Below are positions 60,758 to 64,000 of a DNA stretch of 64,000 nt, piece after piece. The position numbers and the translations under genes were made by a program. Position 1 is the stretch's first letter; every line of letters starts with the position of its first letter. Source of the DNA: Desulfovibrionaceae bacterium. Its GTDB lineage: Bacteria; Desulfobacterota; Desulfovibrionia; Desulfovibrionales; Desulfovibrionaceae. The notes beneath the pieces are model-generated. The model was not told the origin of the DNA. It did not search any database and saw only the letters and a program-made list of their open reading frames with translations. The stretch covers positions 1 through 64,000 of the forward strand of contig JACCQI010000011.1 of the NCBI GenBank assembly GCA_015709315.1, in the 5' to 3' direction.

Positions 60758-61882
60758 ATGTCCAAACGCGATTATTACGAGGTCCTGAGCGTAGACCGGG
60801 AGGCCACCCAGGACGAGATCAAGTCGGCCTATCGGAAGATGGCATTCAAGTACCACCCGGATCGCAACCCGGACGACCCGGCCGCCGAGTCCAAGTTCAG
60901 GGATGCCGCCGAGGCATATGAGGTTCTGGGCAACGCGGAAAAGCGGCAGACCTATGACCGTTTCGGCCATGCGGGCCTGGGCGGGAACGGTTTTTCCGGC
61001 TTCTCCAGCAACGAGGATATCTTCGGCGCATTCAGCGACATTTTCGGCGAGGTTTTCGGTTTTGCCGGGGCAGGCCGGGGCGCAAACCGTCCCATGGCCG
61101 GGACCGATCTCAGGTACAATCTCGAGATTTCCTTTCGTGAGGCCGCCAAGGGCGCGGAAGTCTCCATCCAGATTCCGGTGGAGGTTTCCTGCGGGAAATG
61201 CAACGGCACGGGGGCTGCGCCCGGCACCCAGCCCCAGACCTGTCCACAGTGCGGCGGGTCCGGTTCCATCCAGCAGTCCCAAGGCTTTTTCCGCATTTCC
61301 GTGACCTGCCCCCAGTGTCGGGGCGCGGGTTCATTGATCTCCGATCCCTGTGACGAATGCATGGGGCGCGGCACGGTCATCACGGACAAGGATTTGAGTG
61401 TCCGCATCCCGGCGGGCGTGGACAACAATTCCCGCTTGCGGCTGCGCGGCGAGGGCGAGGCAGGCATCAACGGCGGCCCTCCCGGCGACCTGTATGTGGT
61501 CATCCGCGTCACCCCGGACGAGGTGTTCGAGCGCCAGGGGCAGAATCTGATCATCAGCCGCGAGATATCCATGGTCCAGGCGGCCATCGGCCATCGGCTG
61601 GAGGTGCCCACCCTGGACGAGCCGGTCAACCTGGACATCCCGTCCGGGACCCAGTCCGGCGAGGTGTTCCGCCTGCGCGGACTCGGCCTGCCGCACCTGG
61701 GCAGTTCCCAGCACGGCGACCTGTTGGTCGAGGTCAGGGTCAAGACGCCCTCACGGCTGACCGACCGCCAAAAGGAGCTGCTTGAGGAGTTCGCAGAGAT
61801 CGAGCGGGAAGAGTCGGGCAAGTTCAAGAACAAAGCCAAGGACTTCTTCAAGAAGGCCAAGGACAAGGTAATGGGGGAGTAG
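60758..61882 (+). CDS. dnaJ: Chaperone DnaJ
   Basis: The 374-aa co-chaperone stimulates DnaK. It has the J domain with HPD at its turn (KYHPDRN), a Gly/Phe region, four complete CxxCxGxG zinc motifs (CGKCNGTG, CPQCGGSG, CPQCRGAG, CDECMGRG) and the C-terminal client-binding domains. Full type I DnaJ. It lies between rpoZ and moaC, with no dnaK or grpE in the window. Confidence 0.96.
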   Translation: MSKRDYYEVLSVDREATQDEIKSAYRKMAFKYHPDRNPDDPAAESKFRDAAEAYEVLGNAEKRQTYDRFGHAGLGGNGFSGFSSNEDIFGAFSDIFGEVFGFAGAGRGANRPMAGTDLRYNLEISFREAAKGAEVSIQIPVEVSCGKCNGTGAAPGTQPQTCPQCGGSGSIQQSQGFFRISVTCPQCRGAGSLISDPCDECMGRGTVITDKDLSVRIPAGVDNNSRLRLRGEGEAGINGGPPGDLYVVIRVTPDEVFERQGQNLIISREISMVQAAIGHRLEVPTLDEPVNLDIPSGTQSGEVFRLRGLGLPHLGSSQHGDLLVEVRVKTPSRLTDRQKELLEEFAEIEREESGKFKNKAKDFFKKAKDKVMGE

Positions 61883-61885
61883 ATC

Positions 61886-62365
61886 GTGACTGACGGTTTT
61901 TCGCATATGGACGACGACGGCAACGCCCGCATGGTGGACGTATCCGACAAGAATGAGACCCGGCGCACGGCCATTGTCCGCGGCCTGGTCCGCCTGGCCC
62001 CGGAAACCCTGGCCCTGCTCAAGGAGAACGCCCTGCCCAAGGGCGACGTCCTGACCACGGCCAAGGTGGCGGGCATCCAGGCCGCCAAGCGCTGCGCGGA
62101 CCTCATTCCCATGTGCCATCCCCTGCCCATTTCCCTGGTGGATATCCGCTTCACCGTGGACGACGCGGCTTCGACCATCGAGCTGGAATGCGAGGTCAGA
62201 ACCACCTACAAGACCGGCGTGGAGATGGAGGCCCTGGTGGGTGTCCAGGTCGCGGCGGCCACCATCTACGACATGTGCAAGGCGGTCCAGAAGGATATCG
62301 TCATCGACAACTGCCGCCTGGTCTTCAAGTCCGGGGGCAAATCCGGCACGTTCCGGGCCGAGTAG
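61886..62365 (+). CDS. moaC: Cyclic pyranopterin monophosphate synthase
   Basis: The 159-aa enzyme, acting after MoaA, forms cyclic pyranopterin, the first step of Mo/W cofactor. It has [19 protein letters not shown] and the conserved [14 protein letters not shown] 61886 is 6 nt after GGGGGAG; the next ATG at 61907 is also possible. It may supply cofactor to the tungsten block far upstream in the window. Confidence 0.95.
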   Translation: MTDGFSHMDDDGNARMVDVSDKNETRRTAIVRGLVRLAPETLALLKENALPKGDVLTTAKVAGIQAAKRCADLIPMCHPLPISLVDIRFTVDDAASTIELECEVRTTYKTGVEMEALVGVQVAAATIYDMCKAVQKDIVIDNCRLVFKSGGKSGTFRAE

Positions 62366-62394
62366 CATTCACCGCCATCGCCCTTGTCGAAAGG

Positions 62395-62435
62395 AGAGGG
62401 GGGAAGCCTTAATCGGGCTTTCCCTCTTCTTTTTT
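62395..62435 (+). terminator. Terminator of the rpoZ-dnaJ-moaC unit
   Basis: A 12-bp GC-rich stem with two G-T pairs (from 62397 to 62408 with 62416 to 62427) is followed by a T-rich run. It lies 30 bp after moaC. The 62436-62578 remainder of the gap shows no ORF, RNA or clear motif. Confidence 0.75.
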
Positions 62436-62578
62436 GTCCGTCAACTGGTTGGCGGCTTTGCTCCGGTCGTGGGCATCTGTCTGCCCGGCCCCGGAGCGCC
62501 GGGTGCCGATACTGTCAAGAAGGCCGGTGCCTTCGGGCAGCCAGGCGGACGCTGCCGGTCGAATCGTTTCGTCGACAT

Positions 62579-62615
62579 GACAAAGGGGAGGCCCGCATCG
62601 AGCCTCCCCTTTGTC
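62579..62615 (-). terminator. Terminator of the his genes
   Basis: A perfect 14-bp stem, GACAAAGGGGAGGC with GCCTCCCCTTTGTC, encloses a 9-nt loop, 18 bp after the hisF stop. No long T run follows, but the stem strength favours termination. Confidence 0.75.
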
Positions 62616-62633
62616 ATTGCATGAATATGTATG

Positions 62634-63413
62634 CTACCAGATGGTGCGCGTCTGAACGCCCGCCTTGGCCATGTATTCCTTGATCTCGGGAATGGTGTAT
62701 TCCCCGTAGTGGACGATGGAGGCGATGAGCGCGGCGGAGGCCCGTCCTTCGGTGACGGCGTCTACCATGTGCTGGGGGGTGCCCGCGCCGCCCGAGGCGA
62801 TGACCGGGATGGTCACGGCTTCCGCCACCATGCGGGTCAGTTTCAGGTCGTAGCCGGTCTTCACGCCGTCGGCGTCGATGGAGTTGAGGCATATTTCGCC
62901 CGCGCCCAGCGCCTCGCCGGTCTTGGCCCACTCGATGGCGTCCATGCCCATGTATTTGCGGCCGCCGTGGATGACGATCTCGAATCCGGAGGGGATGCTC
63001 TCGGATTTTTTGACCCGTTTCACGTCCATGCCGAGCACCACGCATTGGGAGCCGAACCGTTCCGCGCCTTCGCTGATGATGTCTGGGTTCTTGACCGCGC
63101 CGGAGTTGACCGACACCTTTTCCGCGCCCGCGACGAGCACGTCGCGCATGTCGTCGACGCTGCTGATGCCGCCGCCCACGGAGAAGGGGATGAATATCTG
63201 CGAGGCGACCTTTTCCACCACGTCCAGAAAGATTCCCCTGTGCTCGTGCGAGGCGGTGATGTCGTAGAAGACGATCTCGTCCGCGCCTTCTTCGTAGTAG
63301 CGCCGGGCGGTTTCCACCGGGTCGCCGATGTCCACGTTGCCTTCGAACTTGATGCCCTTGGTCAACCGGCCGTTGCGGACGTCGAGGCAGGGTATGACGC
63401 GCTTACTCAGCAT
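62634..63413 (-). CDS. hisF: Imidazole glycerol phosphate synthase subunit HisF
   Basis: The 259-aa TIM barrel is the cyclase half of IGP synthase. It has the catalytic Asp in PCLDV at strand 1, and the second catalytic Asp and phosphate site in [13 protein letters not shown] and ASGGAGT. It uses ammonia from HisH. Its ATG overlaps the hisH stop by 11 bp, so the two are coupled. Confidence 0.96.
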   Translation of the reverse strand: MLSKRVIPCLDVRNGRLTKGIKFEGNVDIGDPVETARRYYEEGADEIVFYDITASHEHRGIFLDVVEKVASQIFIPFSVGGGISSVDDMRDVLVAGAEKVSVNSGAVKNPDIISEGAERFGSQCVVLGMDVKRVKKSESIPSGFEIVIHGGRKYMGMDAIEWAKTGEALGAGEICLNSIDADGVKTGYDLKLTRMVAEAVTIPVIASGGAGTPQHMVDAVTEGRASAALIASIVHYGEYTIPEIKEYMAKAGVQTRTIW

Positions 63414-64000
63414 GGGCGTCCTCCAGGCAGAACTTGTAGAAGTTGTTCAGCATCTTCAGCCCCGGACGTCCCGATTTCTCGGGGTGGAACTGAACGGCCC
63501 ACAGGCCCTTGCGGCCGTGTACGGAACAGAAGTCGATGCCGTAGCGGGTGGTGCCGATGACGAAGTCCTCCTTGGGCGCGGGAAAGTAGCTGTGGACGAA
63601 GTAGAAGTCCGCGTCCGGGTCGATGCCGTCGAACAGCTCGCATTCCTTGACCAGTTCGACCTGGTTCCAGCCCATGTGAGGCACGCGGATGGGGATGTTT
63701 TCGTAGTCCACCCAGGAAGAGTTGAAGAGGCGGCATTCGCCGGGGATCACTTCAAGCGCCTTGGTGTCGTTTTCTTCGGAATAGTCCAGGAGTATCTGGC
63801 AGCCGACGCAGATGCCGAGCACGGGTTTCTTCTGCCAGATCAGGCTTTTGATGACCTCGTCCAGGCCGCCGGAATGCAGTTCGTCCATGGCCTGTCCGGC
63901 CGCGCCGACGCCGGGGAATATGATTCCGGCCGCGGCATCCAGTTCTTCCGGGTTGTTGGTGATTTTATTGGGGATGCCCAGATGTTCGAGCGCCCTGTGG
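63403..64000 (-). CDS. hisH: Imidazole glycerol phosphate synthase subunit HisH (partial, 5' end cut)
   Basis: At least 199 residues are visible, reading in from beyond 64000 (…[10 protein letters not shown]). The glutaminase triad is present: Cys in GICVGCQ, His and Glu in [17 protein letters not shown] forms the oxyanion strand. It supplies ammonia to HisF. The N-terminal start lies outside the window, so the gene is not truncated by mutation. Confidence 0.93.
   Translation of the reverse strand, partial: HRALEHLGIPNKITNNPEELDAAAGIIFPGVGAAGQAMDELHSGGLDEVIKSLIWQKKPVLGICVGCQILLDYSEENDTKALEVIPGECRLFNSSWVDYENIPIRVPHMGWNQVELVKECELFDGIDPDADFYFVHSYFPAPKEDFVIGTTRYGIDFCSVHGRKGLWAVQFHPEKSGRPGLKMLNNFYKFCLEDAHAE

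Noticed and set aside
62436-62578. Possible small gene or RNA between the moaC and his terminators
   Set aside because: No start with a ribosome site, no conserved-looking frame and no structure beyond local GC hairpins.

Overview
The window is a gene-dense, high-GC, Gram-negative chromosome segment that most likely comes from a dissimilatory sulfate reducer of the Desulfovibrionaceae (Pseudodesulfovibrio/Desulfovibrio-like). The main reasons are DsrC with both C-terminal cysteines, an Rnf complex headed by a decaheme cytochrome c and carrying a fused RnfB, a tungsten aldehyde:ferredoxin oxidoreductase with TupABC tungstate uptake, LpxC, and a polar-type flagellar block with FlhF/FlhG. The genus is inference; no 16S gene is present. 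Gaps between genes are short and none exceeds 300 bp. The only RNA gene seen is tRNA-Val(CAC).

Layout. 1-110: possible edge of a mobile element, and a terminator. 111-2527: EamA-type exporter, then psd-pssA for phosphatidylethanolamine. 2669-7093: leuACDB, ending in a strong terminator. 7167-8685: a two-gene membrane/coiled-coil module present twice in tandem (unknown function). 8797-14501: GIY-YIG protein, ABC-F ATPase with a coupled MutT, metF, then asd with a class-IV aminotransferase. 14574-20360: glycosyltransferase, a zinc-ribbon/SulP/STAS/cNMP fusion protein, and rfbB-rfbD. 20473-28099: a tungsten block on the minus strand (aldehyde oxidoreductase, MoaD-like, HesA/MoeB-like, ModE-like regulator, TupABC, MobB, then trmL), with a divergent beta-grasp-like gene of unknown function. 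28127-28494: small ORF, 11-bp tandem repeats, strong terminator and tRNA-Val. 28568-35455: rnf operon, decaheme cytochrome-C-D-G-E-A-B. 35572-40079: PilZ protein, atypical thioredoxin-reductase-like protein, HD protein, SHOCT protein, response regulator and Tim44-like protein. 40118-43094: methyltransferase-YcaO/TPR pair, then dsrC with its own promoter and leader. 43252-47650: rpmE, DUF1385, prfA, prmC, and lpxC behind a perfect -24/-12 (RpoN) promoter. 47723-57131: flagellar operon read leftwards, fliR-flhB-flhA-flhF-flhG-fliA-cheY-fliL followed by three uncharacterised genes. 57251-64000: M23 peptidase, TtcA-like protein, DUF4340 protein, rpoZ-dnaJ-moaC, hisF and hisH (cut by the window end).

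How it fits together. Tungstate taken up by TupABC would feed a pyranopterin cofactor; MoaD-like, HesA-like, MobB and (elsewhere in the window) MoaC supply cofactor chemistry for the aldehyde oxidoreductase. That enzyme exchanges electrons with ferredoxin, which the Rnf complex can couple to ion movement and, through the decaheme cytochrome, to periplasmic electron carriers. DsrC carries sulfur and electrons in sulfite reduction. Start codons were re-chosen where Shine-Dalgarno spacing or paralogue alignment argued for it; each entry says so.
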